Shown one piece after another: positions 26,591 to 38,055 of a stretch of DNA of 64,000 nucleotides (position 1 is its first letter; every line of letters begins with the position of its first letter). Below the pieces are notes generated by a model. The model searched no databases and had not been told where the DNA came from. It saw only the letters and a list, made by a program, of their open reading frames with translations. A program made the translations under genes and the position numbers. The stretch comes from Eretmocerus hayati (lineage: Eukaryota > Arthropoda > Insecta > Hymenoptera > Aphelinidae), in contig CM056743.1 in the NCBI GenBank assembly GCA_029851415.1, forward strand, positions 72,685,186-72,749,185. The letters are read 5' to 3'.

Positions 26591-26894
26591 TCCATATTGA
26601 ACTCAGCACAAACACTCATATCTTTGCCGGAAGTTGCTCTAAGGGGATGATCAGAACGGATTCTGGGAGCAATGAATTAGCAATAGAATATAAGCTAAGT
26701 TGGGTTCCGATCGGTCAGCATAAACCCAATGTTTGTGCTGGGTCCACATTGAACTCAGCACAAGCACTCATATCTCCGCCGGAAGTTGCTCTAAGGGGAT
26801 GACCAGAACGGATTCTGAGAGCGATAAATTAGCAATAAAATATAAGACAAGTCAGGTTCCGATAGGTTGGCGAGAACCCAATGTTTGTGCTGGG

Positions 26895-29800
26895 TCCACA
26901 TTGAACTCAGCACAAGCACTCATATCTCCGCCGGAAATGGCTCTGAGGGGATGATCAGAATAGATTCTGCGAGCAATAGATTAGCAATGAAATTTCAGCT
27001 AAGTCAGGTTTCGATGGGTCGACAAGAACTCAATGTTTGCGCTGGGTCCACATTGAACTCAGCACAAACACTCATATCTCCGCCGGAAGTTGCTCCGAGG
27101 GGATGATCAAAATAGATTCTGGGAGCAATAAATCAGCAATAAAATATAAGACAAGTCAGGTTCCGATAGGTTGGCGAGAACCCAATGTTTGTGCTGGGGC
27201 CACATTGAACTCAGCACAAGCACTCATATCTCCGCCGGGAATCGCTCTGAGGGGATGATCAAAATAGATTCTGGGAGCAATAAATTAGCAATGAAATTTC
27301 AGCTAAGTCAGGTTTCGATGGGTCGTTAAAAACTCAATGTTTGCTCATGGTCCACATTGAACTCAGCACAAGCACTCATATCTCCGCCGGAAATGGCTCT
27401 GAGGGGATGATCAAAATAGATTCTGGGAGCAATAAAGTAGCAATAAAATATAAGCTGAGTCGGGTTTCGATGGGTCGACAGAAACACAATGTTTGTGCTG
27501 GGTCCACATTGAACTCAGCGAGAGCACTCATATCTCCGCCGGAAATTACTCTGAGGGGATGATCAGAATAGATTCTGGGAGCAATGAATTAGCAATGAAA
27601 CATAAGCTAAGTCAGGTTCCGATGGGTCGACAAAAACTCAATGTTTGTGCTGGGTCCACATTGAACTCAGCACAAACACTCATATCTCCGCCGGAAGTTG
27701 CTCCGAGGGGATGATCAAAATAGATTCTGGGAGCAATAAATCAGCGATAAAATATGAGCTTAGTCAGCATTCGATGGGTCGACAAGAACTCAATGTTTGC
27801 GCTGGGTCCATATTAAACTCAGCACAAATACTTATGTCTCCGCCGGGAGTTGCTCTAAGGGGATGATCAAAGTCGATTCTGGGAGCAATAAATTAGCAAT
27901 GAAATATCAGCTAAGTCAGGTTTCGATGGGTCGACAAAAACTCAATGTTTGCGCTGGGTCCACACTGAACTCAGCACAAACACTCATATCTCTGCCGGAA
28001 GTTGCTCTAAGGGGATGATCAGAACGGATTTTGGGAGCAATGAATTAGCAATAGAATATAAGCTGAGTTGGGTTCCGATCGGTCAGCATAAACCCAATGT
28101 TTGTGCTGGGTCCACATTGAACTCAGCACAAGCACTCATATCTCCGCCGGGGAATGCTCTCAGGGGATGATCAAAATAGATTCTGGGAGCAATAAATTAG
28201 CAATGAAATATCAGCTAAGTCAGGTTTCGATGGGTCGACAAAAACTCAATGTTTGCGCTGGGTCCACACTGAACTCAGCACAAGCACACATATCTCCGCC
28301 GGAAATTGCTCTGAGGTGATGATCGAAATTGATTCTGGGATCAACAGATTGGCAATAATACATAAGCTGAGTCAGGTTCCCATGGGTCGACAAAAACTCA
28401 ATGTTCGTGCTGGGTCCACATTGAACCCAGCACAAGCACTCATATCTCCGCCGGGGAATGCTCTGAGGGGATGATCAAAACGGATTCTGAGAGCAATGAA
28501 TCAGCGATAAGATGTAAGCTAGGTTAGGTTCTGATAGGTCAGCGGAAACCCATCGTTTGTGTTGGGTCCACATTGAACTCAGCACAAGCACTCATATCTC
28601 CGCCGGAAGTTGCTCTAAGGGAATGATCGAAACGGATTCTGAGAGCAATAAATTAGCAATAAAATATAAGCTAAGTCAGGTTTCGATGGGTCGACAAAAA
28701 CTCAATGTTTGCGCTGAGTCCACATTGAACTCAGCACAAGCATTCATATCTCCGCCGGAAATTGCTCTGAGGGGATGATCGAAATAGATTCTGGGAGCAA
28801 TAGATTAGCAATGATATATAAGCTGAGTCAGGTTCCTATGGGTCGACAAAAACTCAATGTTTGCGCTGGGTCCATATTGAACTCAGCACAAATACTTATA
28901 TCTCCGCCGGAAGTTGCTCTAAGGGGATGAGCAGAACGGATTCTGAGAGCGAAAAATTAGCAATAAAATATAAGCTTAGTGAGGTTCCGATAGGTCAGCG
29001 GAAATCCAATGTTCGTGCTGTGTCCACATTGAACTCAGCACGAGCACTCGTATCTCCGCCGGAAATTGCTCTGAGGGGATGATCAAAGTAGATTCTGGGA
29101 GCAATAAATTAGCAATGAAATTTCAGCTAAGTCAGGTTTCGATGGGTCGACAAGAACTCAATGTTTGTGCTTGGTCCACATTGAACTCAGCACAAACACT
29201 CATATCTCCGCCGGAAGTTGCTCCGAGGGGATGATCAAAATAGATTCTGGGAGCAATAAATTAGCAATAAAATATAAGACAAGTCAGGTTCCGATAGGTT
29301 GGCGAGAACCCATTGTTTGTGCTGGGTCCACATTGAACTCAGCACAAGCACTCATATCTCCGCCGGGAATTGCTCTGAGGGGATGATCAAAATAGATTCT
29401 GGGAGCAATAAATTAGCAATGAAATTTCAGCTAAGTCAGGTTTCGATGGGTCGTTAAAAACTCAATGTTTGCGCTTGGTCCACATTGAACTCAGCACAAG
29501 CACTCATATCTCCGCCGGAAATGGCTCTGAGGGGATGATCAAAATAGATTCTGGGAGCAATAAAGTAGCAATAAAATATAAGCTGAGTCGGGTTTCGATG
29601 GGTCGACAAAAACTCAATGTTTGTGCTGGGTCCACATTGAACTCAGCACGAGCACTCATATCTCCGCCGGAAATTACTCTGAGGGGATGATCAGAGTAGA
29701 TTCTGGGAGCAATGAATTAGCAATGAAATATAAGCTAAGTCAGGTTCCGATGGGTCGACAAAAACTCAATGTTTGTGCTGTGTCCACATTGAACTCAGCA

Positions 29801-32800
29801 CAAACACTTATATCTCCGCCGGAAGTTGCTCTAAGGGGATGAGCAGAACGGATTCTGAGAGCAATAAATTAGCAATAAAATATAAGCTAAGTTAGGTTCC
29901 GATAATTCGGCGAAAATCCAATGTTTGTGTTGAGTCCACATTGAACTCAGCACAAGCACTCATATCTCCGCCGGGAATTGCTCTGAAGGGGATGATCAAA
30001 ATAGATTCTGGGAGCAATGAATCAGCAATGAAATTTCAGCTAAGTCAGGTTTCGATCGGTCGACAAAAACTCAATGTTTGCGCTGGGTCCACATTGAACT
30101 CAGCACAAGCACTCATATCTCCGCCGGAAATTGCTCTGAGGGGACGATCGAAATAGATTCTGGGAGCAATAGATTAGCAATAATATATAAGCTGAGTCAG
30201 GTTCCTATGGGTCGACAAAAACTCAATGTTTGCGCTGGGTCCATATTGAACTCAGCACAAACACTCATATCTTTCCTGGAAGTTGCTCTAAGGGGATGAT
30301 CAGAACGGATTCCGGGAGCAATGAATTAGCAATAGAATATAAGCTAAGTTGGGTTCCGATCGGTCAGCATAAACCCAATGTTTGTGCTGGGTCCACATTG
30401 AACTCAGCACAAGCACTCATATCTCCGCCGGAAGTTGCTCTAAGGGGATGAGCAGAACGGATTCTGAGAGCGATAAATTGGCAATAAAATATAAGCTAAG
30501 TGAGGTTCCGATAGGTCAGCGGAAATCCAATGTTTGTGCTGTGTCCACATTGAACTCAGCACAAGCACTCTTATCTCCGCCGGGAATCGCTCTGAGGGGA
30601 TGATCAAAGTAGATTCTGGGAGCAATAGATTAGCAATAATATATAAGCTGAGTCAGGTTCCTATGGGTCGACAAAAACTCAATGTTTGTGCTGGGTCCAT
30701 ATCGAACTCAGCACAAACACTCATATCTTTGCCGGAAGTTGCTCTAAGGGGATGATCAGAACGGATTCTGGGAGCAATGAATTAGCAATAGAATATAAGC
30801 TAAGTTGGGTTCCGATCGGTCAGCATAAAACCAATGTTTGTGCTGGGTCCAGTTTGAACTCAGCACAAGCACTCATATCTCCGCCGGGGAATGCTCTGGG
30901 GGGATGATCAAAATAGATTCTGGGAGCAATGAATTAGCAATGAAATATCAGCTAAGTCAGGTTTCGATGGGTCGACAAAAACTCAATGTTTGCGCTGGGT
31001 CCACACTGAACTCAGCACAAGCACTCATATCTCCGCCGGAAATTGCTCTGAGGGGATGATCGGAATAGATTCTGGGAGCAATAGATTAGCAATAATATAT
31101 AAGCTGAGTGAGGTTCCCATGGGTCGACAAAAACTCAATGTTTGTGCTGGTCCACATTGAACTCAGCACAAGCACTCAAATCTCCGCCGGGAAATGCTCT
31201 GAGGGGATGATCAAAACGGATTCTGAGAGCAATGAATCAGCAATAAAATGTAAGCTAGGTTATGTTCTGATAGGTCAGCGGAAACCCATCGTTTGTGTTG
31301 GGTCCACATTGAACTCAGCACAAGCACTCATATCTCCGCCGGAAGTTGCTCTAACGGGATGATCGAAACGGATTCTGAGAGCAATGAATTAGCAATGGAA
31401 TATCAGCTAAGTCAGGTTTCGATGGGTCGACAAAAACTCAATGTTTGCGCTGGGTCCACATTGAACTCAGCACAAGCACTCATATCTCCGCCGGAAATTG
31501 CTCTGAGGGGACCACCGAAATAGATTCTGGGAGCAATAGATTTGCAATAATATATAAGCTGAGTCAGGTTCCTATGGGTCGACAAAAACTCAATGTTTGC
31601 GCTGGGTCCATATTGAACTCAGCACAAACACTCATATCTTTGCCGGGAGTTGCTCTAAGGGGATGATCAGAACGGATTCTGGGAGCAATGAATTAGCAAT
31701 AGAATATAAGCTAAGTTGGGTTCCGATCGGTCAGCATAAACCCAATGTTTGTGCTGGGTCCACATTGAACTCACCATAAGCACTCATATCTCCGCCGGAA
31801 GTTGCTCTAAGGGGATGAGCAGAACGGATTCTGAGAGCGATAAATTAGCAATAAAATATAAGCTAAGTGAGGTTCCGATAGGTCAGCGGAAATCCAATGT
31901 TTGTGCTGAGTCCACATTGAACTCAGCACAAGCACTCATATCTCCGCCGGGAATCGCTCTGAGGGGATGATCAAAGTAGATTCTGGGAGCAATAAATTAG
32001 CAATGAAATATCAGCTAAGTCAGGTTTCGATGGGTCGACAAAAACCCATTGTTTGCGCTGGGTCCACACTGAACTCAGCACAAACACTCATATCTCTGCC
32101 GGAAGTTGCTCTAAGGGATGATCAGAACGGAATCTGGGAGCAATGAATCAGCAATAGAATATAAGCTAAGTTGGGTTCCGATCGGTCAGCATAAACCCAA
32201 TGTTTGTGCTGGGTCCACATTGAACTCAGCACAAGCACTCATATCTCCGCCGGGGAATTCTCTGAGGGGATGATCAAAATAGATTCTGGGAGCAATAAAT
32301 TAGCAATGAAATATCAGCTGAGTCAGGTTCCCATGGATCGACAAAAACTCAATGTTTGTGCTGGGTCCACATTGAACTCAGCACAAGCACTCATATCTCC
32401 GCCGGGGAATGCTCTGAGGGGATGATCAAAACGGATTCTGAGAGCAATGAATCAGCAATAAAATGTAAGCTAGGTTAGGTTCTGATAGGTCAGCGGAAAC
32501 CCATCGTTTGTGTCCGGTCCACATTGAACTCAGCACAAGCACTCATATCTCCGCCGGAAGTTGCTCCAAGGGGATGATCGCAACGGATTCTGAGAGCAAT
32601 AAATTAGTAATAAAATATAAGCTAAGTCAGGTTTCGATGGGTCGACAAAAACTCAATGTTTGCGCTGAGTCCACATTGAACTCAGCACAAGCATTCATAT
32701 CTCCGCCGGAAATTGCTCTGAGGGGATGATCGAAATAGATTCTGGGAGCAATAGATTAGCAATAATATATAAGCTGAGTCAGGTTCCTATGGGTCGACAA

Positions 32801-34300
32801 AAACTCAATGTTTGCGCTGGGTCCATATTGAACTCAGCACAAATACTCATATCTCCGCCGGAAGTTGCTCTAAGGGGATGAGCAGAACGGATTCTGAGAG
32901 CGAAAAATTAGCAATAAAATATAAGCTAAGTGAGGTTCCGATAGGTCAGCGGAAATCCAATGTTCGTGCTGAGTCCACATTGAACTCAGCACGAGCACTC
33001 GTATCACCGCCGGAAATTGCTCTGAGGGGATGATCAAAGTAGATTCTGGGAGCAATAAATTAGCAATAAAATATCAGCTGAGTCAGGTTTCGATGGGTCG
33101 ACAAAAACTCAATGTTTGCACTGGGTCCACACTGAACTCAGCACAAACACTCATATCTCTGCCGGAAGTTGCTCTAAGGGGATGTTCAGAACGGATTCTG
33201 GGAGCAATCAATTAGCAATAAAATATAAGCTGAGTTAGGTTCCGATCGGTCAGCATAAACCCAATGTTTGTGCTGGGTCCACATTGAACTCAGCACAAGC
33301 ACTTATATCTCCGCCGGGAAATGCTCTGAGGGGATGATCGAAACGGATTCTGAGAGCAATAAATTAGCAATAAAATATAAGCTAAGTCAGGTTTCGATGG
33401 GTCGACAAAAACTCAATGTTTGCGCTGAGTCCACATTGAACTCAGCACAAGCATTCATATCTCCGCCGGAAATTGCTCTGAGGGGATGATCGAAATAGAT
33501 TCTGGGAGCAATAGATTAGCAATGATATATAAGCTGAGTCAGGTTCCTATGGGTCGACAAAAACTCAATGTTTGCGCTGGGTCCATATTGAACTCAGCAC
33601 AAATACTTATATCTCCGCCGGAAGTTGCTCTAAGGGGATGAGCAGAACGGATTCTGAGAGCGAAAAATTAGCAATAAAATATAAGCTTAGTGAGGTTCCG
33701 ATAGGTCAGCGGAAATCCAATGTTTGTGCTGTGTCCACATTGAACTCAGCACGAGCACTCGTATCTCCGCCGGAAATTGCTCTGAGGGGATGATCAAAGT
33801 AGATTCTGGGAGCAATAAATTAGCAATGAAATTTCAGCTAAGTCAGGTTTCGATGGGTCGACAAGAACTCAATGTTTGTGCTGGGTCCACATTGAACTCA
33901 GCACAAACACTCATATCTCCGCCGGAAGTTGCTCCGAGGGGATGATCAAAATAGATTCTGGGAGCAATAAATTAGCAATAAAATATAAGACAAGTCAGGT
34001 TCCGATAGGTTGGCGAGAACCCAATGTTTGTGCTGGGTCCACATTGAACTCAGCACAAGCACTCATATCTCCGCCGGGAATTGCTCTGAGGGGATGATCA
34101 AAATAGATTCTGGGAGCAATAAATTAGCAATGAAATTTCAGCTAAGTCAGGTTTCGATGGGTCGTTAAAAACTCAATGTTTGCGCTTGGTCCACATTGAA
34201 CTCAGCACAAGCACTCATATCTCCGCCGGAAATGGCTCTGAGGGGATGTACAAAATAGATCCTGGGAGCAATAAAGTAGCAATAAAATATAAGCTGAGTC
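26895..34300 (+). repeat. Large family III unit, copy 2 (about 7.4 kb matched)
   Basis: Colinear with 15,800-23,205. Shared rare features include 'tttgctcatggtccac' (16,253 and 27,348), 'gattctgggatcaa' (17,234 and 28,330), 'tctgaaggggatgatc' (18,888 and 29,984), 'tatctttcctggaag' (19,171 and 30,267), 'gaggggaccaccgaaatag' (20,411 and 31,507) and 'ttgaactcaccataagc' (20,669 and 31,765). One block of about a monomer (near 27,695-27,860 against 16,600-16,765) is not shared. Copy 2 lacks the extra 2,888 bp unit and ends in a locally reduplicated region after 34,300. Confidence 0.85.
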
Positions 34301-35770
34301 GGGTTTCGATGGGTCGACAAGAACTCAATGTTTGTGCTGGGTCCACATTGAACTCAGCACAAACACTCATATCTCCGCCGGAAGTTGCTCCGAGGGGATG
34401 ATCAAAATAGATTCTGGGAGCAATAAATTAGCAATAAAATATAAGACAAGTCAGGTTCCGATAGGTTGGCGAGAACCCAATGTTTGTGCTGGGTCCACAT
34501 TGAACTCAGCACAAGCACTCATATCTCCGCCGGGAATTGCTCTGAGGGGATGATCAAAATAGATTCTGGGAGCAATAAATTAGCAATGAAATTTCAGCTA
34601 AGTCAGGTTTCGATGGGTCGTTAAAAACTCAATGTTTGCGCTTGGTCCACATTGAACTCAGCACAAGCACTCATATCTCCGCCGGAAATGGCTCTGAGGG
34701 GATGTACAAAATAGATCCTGGGAGCAATAAAGTAGCAATAAAATATAAGCTGAGTCGGGTTTCGATGGGTCGACAAAAACTCAATGTTTGTGCTGGGTCC
34801 ACATTGAACTCAGCACGAGCATTCATATCTCCGCCGGAAATTGCTCTGAGGGGATGATCGAAATAGATTCTGGGAGCAATAGATTAGCAATGATATATAA
34901 GCTGAGTCAGGTTCCTATGGGTCGACAAAAACTCAATGTTTGCGCTGGGTCCATATTGAACTCAGCACAAATACTTATATCTCCGCCGGAAGTTGCTCTA
35001 AGGGGATGAGCAGAACGGATTCTGAGAGCGAAAAATTAGCAATAAAATATAAGCTTAAGGAGGTTCCGATAGGTCAGCGGAAATCCAATGTTTGTGCTGT
35101 GTCCACATTGAACTCAGCACGAGCACTCGTATCTCCGCCGGAAATTGCTCTGAGGGGATGATCAAAGTAGATTCTGGGAGCAATAAATTAGCAATGAAAT
35201 TTCAGCTAAGTCAGGTTTCGATGGGTCGACAAGAACTCAATGTTTGTGCTGGGTCCACATTGAACTCAGCACAAACACTCATATCTCCGCCGGAAGTTGC
35301 TCCGAGGGGATGATCAAAATAGATTCTGGGAGCAATAAATTAGCAATAAAATATAAGACAAGTCAGGTTCCGATAGGTTGGCGAGAACCCAATGTTTGTG
35401 CTGGGTCCACATTGAACTCAGCACAAGCACTCATATCTCCGCCGGGAATTGCTCTGAGGGGATGATCAAAATAGATTCTGGGAGCAATAAATTAGCAATG
35501 AAATTTCAGCTAAGTCAGGTTTCGATGGGTCGTTAAAAACTCAATGTTTGCGCTTGGTCCACATTGAACTCAGCACAAGCACTCATATCTCCGCCGGAAA
35601 TGGCTCTGAGGGGATGATCAAAATAGATTCTGGGAGCAATAAAGTAGCAATAAGATATAAGCTGAGTCGGGCTTCGATGGGTCGACAAAAACTCAATGTT
35701 TGTGCTGGGTCCACATTGAACTCAGCACGAGCACTCATATCTCCGCCGGAAATTACTCTGAGGGGATGAT
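33452..35770 (+). repeat. 9-monomer (1,368 bp) duplication overlapping the 456 bp repeats
   Basis: The segment from about 33,452 to 34,240 matches about 34,820 to 35,608 at an offset of 1,368 bp. It carries 'gcattcatatctccgcc', 'gcaatgatatataagctgag', 'gcgaaaaattagc', 'ctgtgtccacattg' and 'gcactcgtatctcc'. The second copy lacks the GTAC variant of the 456 bp unit and so was copied from an unmutated version. Near 35,770-35,860 the array switches to a chimeric monomer joining 'agaacggattctgggagc' to 'cagcggaaatccaatg'. Confidence 0.75.
33850..34761 (+). repeat. Two tandem copies of a 3-monomer (456 bp) unit
   Basis: 33,850-34,305 and 34,306-34,761 match closely. Both include 'gacaagaactcaatg', 'aagacaagtcaggttcc' with 'gataggttggcgagaac', 'gggtcgttaaaaactc' and the rare pair 'ggggatgtacaaaatag' with 'gatcctgggagcaataaag' (near 34,243 and 34,699). 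The GTAC-containing variant is found only in these two places, so the duplication happened after that mutation. Confidence 0.84.
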
Positions 35771-36680
35771 CAGAACGGATTCTGGGAGCAATGAATTAGC
35801 AATAGAATATAAGACAAGTTGGGTTCCGATCGGTCAGCGGAAATCCAATGTTTGTGCTGAGTCCACATTGCACTCAGCACAAGCACTCATATCTCCGCCG
35901 GGAATCGCTCTGAGGGGATGATCAAAGTAGATTCTGGGAGCAATAGATTAGCAATGAAATATCAGCTAAGTCAGGTTTCGATGGGTCGACAAAAACTCAT
36001 TGTTTGCGCTGGGTCCACACTGAACTCAGCACAAACACTCATATCTCTGCCGGAAGTTGCTCTAAGGGGATGATCAGAACGTATTCTGGGAGCAATGAAT
36101 CAGCAATAGAATATAAGCTATGTTGGGTTCCGATCGGTCAGCATAAACCCAATGTTTGTGCTGGGTCCACATTGAACTCAGCACAAGCACTCATATCTCC
36201 GCCGGGGAATGCTCTGAGGGGATGATCAAAACGGATTCTGAGAGCAATGAATCAGCAATAAAATGTAAGCTAGGTTAGGTTCTGATAGGTCAGCGGAAAC
36301 CCATCGTTTGTGTCCGGTCCACATTGAACTCAGCACAAGCACTCATATCTCCGCCGGAAGTTGCTCCAAGGGGATGATCGCAACGGATTCTGAGAGCAAT
36401 AAATTAGTAATAAAATATAAGCTAAGTCAGGTTTCGATGGGTCGACAAAAACTCAATGTTTGCGCTGAGTCCACATTGAACTCAGCACAAGCATTCATAT
36501 CTCCGCCGGAAGTTGCTCTAAGGGGATGATCAGAACGGATTCTGGGAGCAATCAATTAGCAATGAAATATAAGCTGAGTTAGGTTCCGATCGGTCAGCAT
36601 AAACCCAATGTTTGTGCTGGGTCCACATTGAACTCAGCACAAGCACTTATATCTCCGCCGGGAAATGCTCTGAGGGGATG
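35771..36680 (+). repeat. Family III end segment, rearranged copy of 31.9-32.7 kb
   Basis: About six monomers that follow the order of the large unit, with skips. 'cactcattgtttgcgctg'-type and 'cacactgaactc' monomers resemble 31,890-32,100, and 'gtgtccggtccac' with 'gatgatcgcaacggattc' near 36,310-36,390 matches 32,510-32,590 at an offset of 3,800 bp (25 monomers). Intervening monomers of the parent order are missing. The left edge is the chimeric monomer near 35,800; the right edge passes into a family II island near 36,680. Confidence 0.7.
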
Positions 36681-38055
36681 ATCAAAATAGATTCTGGAAG
36701 CAATGAATTAGCAATGAAATATAAGCTAGGTCAGGTTTCGACGGGTCGACGAAAACTCGATGTTTGTGCTGTGTCGACATTGAACTCAGCACAAAAACTT
36801 ATATCCCCGCCGGGAGTTGCTCTAAGGGGATGATCAGAACGGATTCTGAGAGCAATAAATTAGCAATAAAATATGAGCTAAGTTAGGTTCCGATAGGTCG
36901 GCGAAAACCCAATGTTTGTGCCGGGTCCACATTGAACTCAGCACAAGCACTCAGATCTCCGCCGGAAATTGCCCTGAGGGGATGATCAAAATAGATCCTC
37001 GGAGCGATAAATTAGCAATGAAATTCCAGCTAAGTCAGGTTTCGATGGGTCGACAAAAACTCAATGTTTGCGCTGGGTCCACATTGAACTCAGCACAAAC
37101 ACTCATATCTCCGCCGGAAATCGCTCTGAGGGGATGATCAAAATAGATTCTGGGACCAATAAATTAGCAATGAAATTTCAGTTAAGTCAGGTTTCGATGG
37201 GTCGACAAAAACTCAATGTTTGCGCTGGGTCCACATTGAACTCAGCACAAACACTTATATCTCCGCCGGAAGTTGCTCTAAGGAGATGAGCAGAACGGAT
37301 TCCGAGAGCGATAAATTAACAATGGAATTTCAGCTGAGTTAGGTTCCGATAGTTCGGCGAAAACCCAATGTTTGTGTTGGGTCCTCATTGAACTCAGCAC
37401 AAGCACTCATATCTCCGCCGGAATATACTCTGAGGGGATGATCAAAGTAGATTCTGGGAGCGATGAATTAGCAATGAAATATAAGCTAAGTCAGGTTTCG
37501 ATGGGTCGACAAAATCTCAATGTTTGCGCTGGGTCCACATTGAACTCAGCACAAACACTCATATCTCCGCCGGAAGTTGCTCCGAGGGGATGATCAAAAT
37601 AGATTCTGGGAGCAATAATTTAGCAATAGAATATGAGCTTAGTCAGGTTTCGATAGAATGGCGAGGAACCAATGTTTGCGCTGGGTCCTCAATTGAACTC
37701 AGCACAAGCATTCATATCTCCGCGGGAAATTGCTCTCAGGGGATGAGAAACTAGATTCTGGGAGCAATAAATTAGCAATGAAATTTCAGCTACGTCAGGT
37801 TTCGATGGGTCGACAAAAACTCAATGTTTGCGCTGGGTCCACATTGAACTCAGCACAAAAACTCATATCTCCGCCATAAGTTGCTCTAAGGGGATGATCG
37901 AAACGGATTCTGAGAGCAATGAATTAGCAATGAAATATGAGCTAAGTCAGCATTCGAATGGTCGACAAGAACTCAATGTTTGTGCTGGGTCCACATTGAA
38001 CTCAGCACAAGCACTGATATCTCCGCCGGAAATGGCTCTTAGGGGATGATCAAAA
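36681..38055 (+). repeat. Family II island embedded in family III
   Basis: About nine monomers with family II markers: 'gtgttgggtcctcattg', 'ccggaatatactctg', 'gggtcctcaattgaactc', 'gatgagaaactag' and 'gtcagcattcgaatggtcg'. The order from about 37,370 to 38,050 parallels 62,000-62,650, about 24.6 kb away. Family III sequence lies on both sides (36.3-36.6 kb and from 38,056). The first monomer is the GTCGAC dyad type seen mainly in family I, so the left edge is itself a composite. Confidence 0.76.

Larger units (their letters stand above)
15800..26894 (+). repeat. Large family III unit, copy 1 (11,095 bp, 73 monomers)
   Basis: Monomer order from about 15,800 to 23,205 matches about 26,895 to 34,300 at an offset of 11,095-11,096 bp. 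Family III markers are 'ggttcctatgggtcg', 'gtccatattgaactc', 'caataatatataagctgag', 'gtttgcgctgagtcc' and 'tcgatcggtcagcataaac' or 'ccgatcggtcagcataaac'. The offset changes by 1 bp at identifiable indels: 'gacaaatttcaatg' near 16,840 lacks a base present near 27,935, and 'ctaagggatgatc' near 32,112 lacks a base present near 21,017. Copy 1 is longer than copy 2 because it contains a nested 2,888 bp duplication; without it the unit would be 8,207 bp, or 54 monomers. Confidence 0.85.

Noticed and set aside
36681..38055. Transposon insertion as the cause of the family II island
   Set aside because: There are no terminal repeats, target-site duplication or non-satellite bases at either edge. The monomer phase continues through both edges, so exchange within the satellite explains it better.
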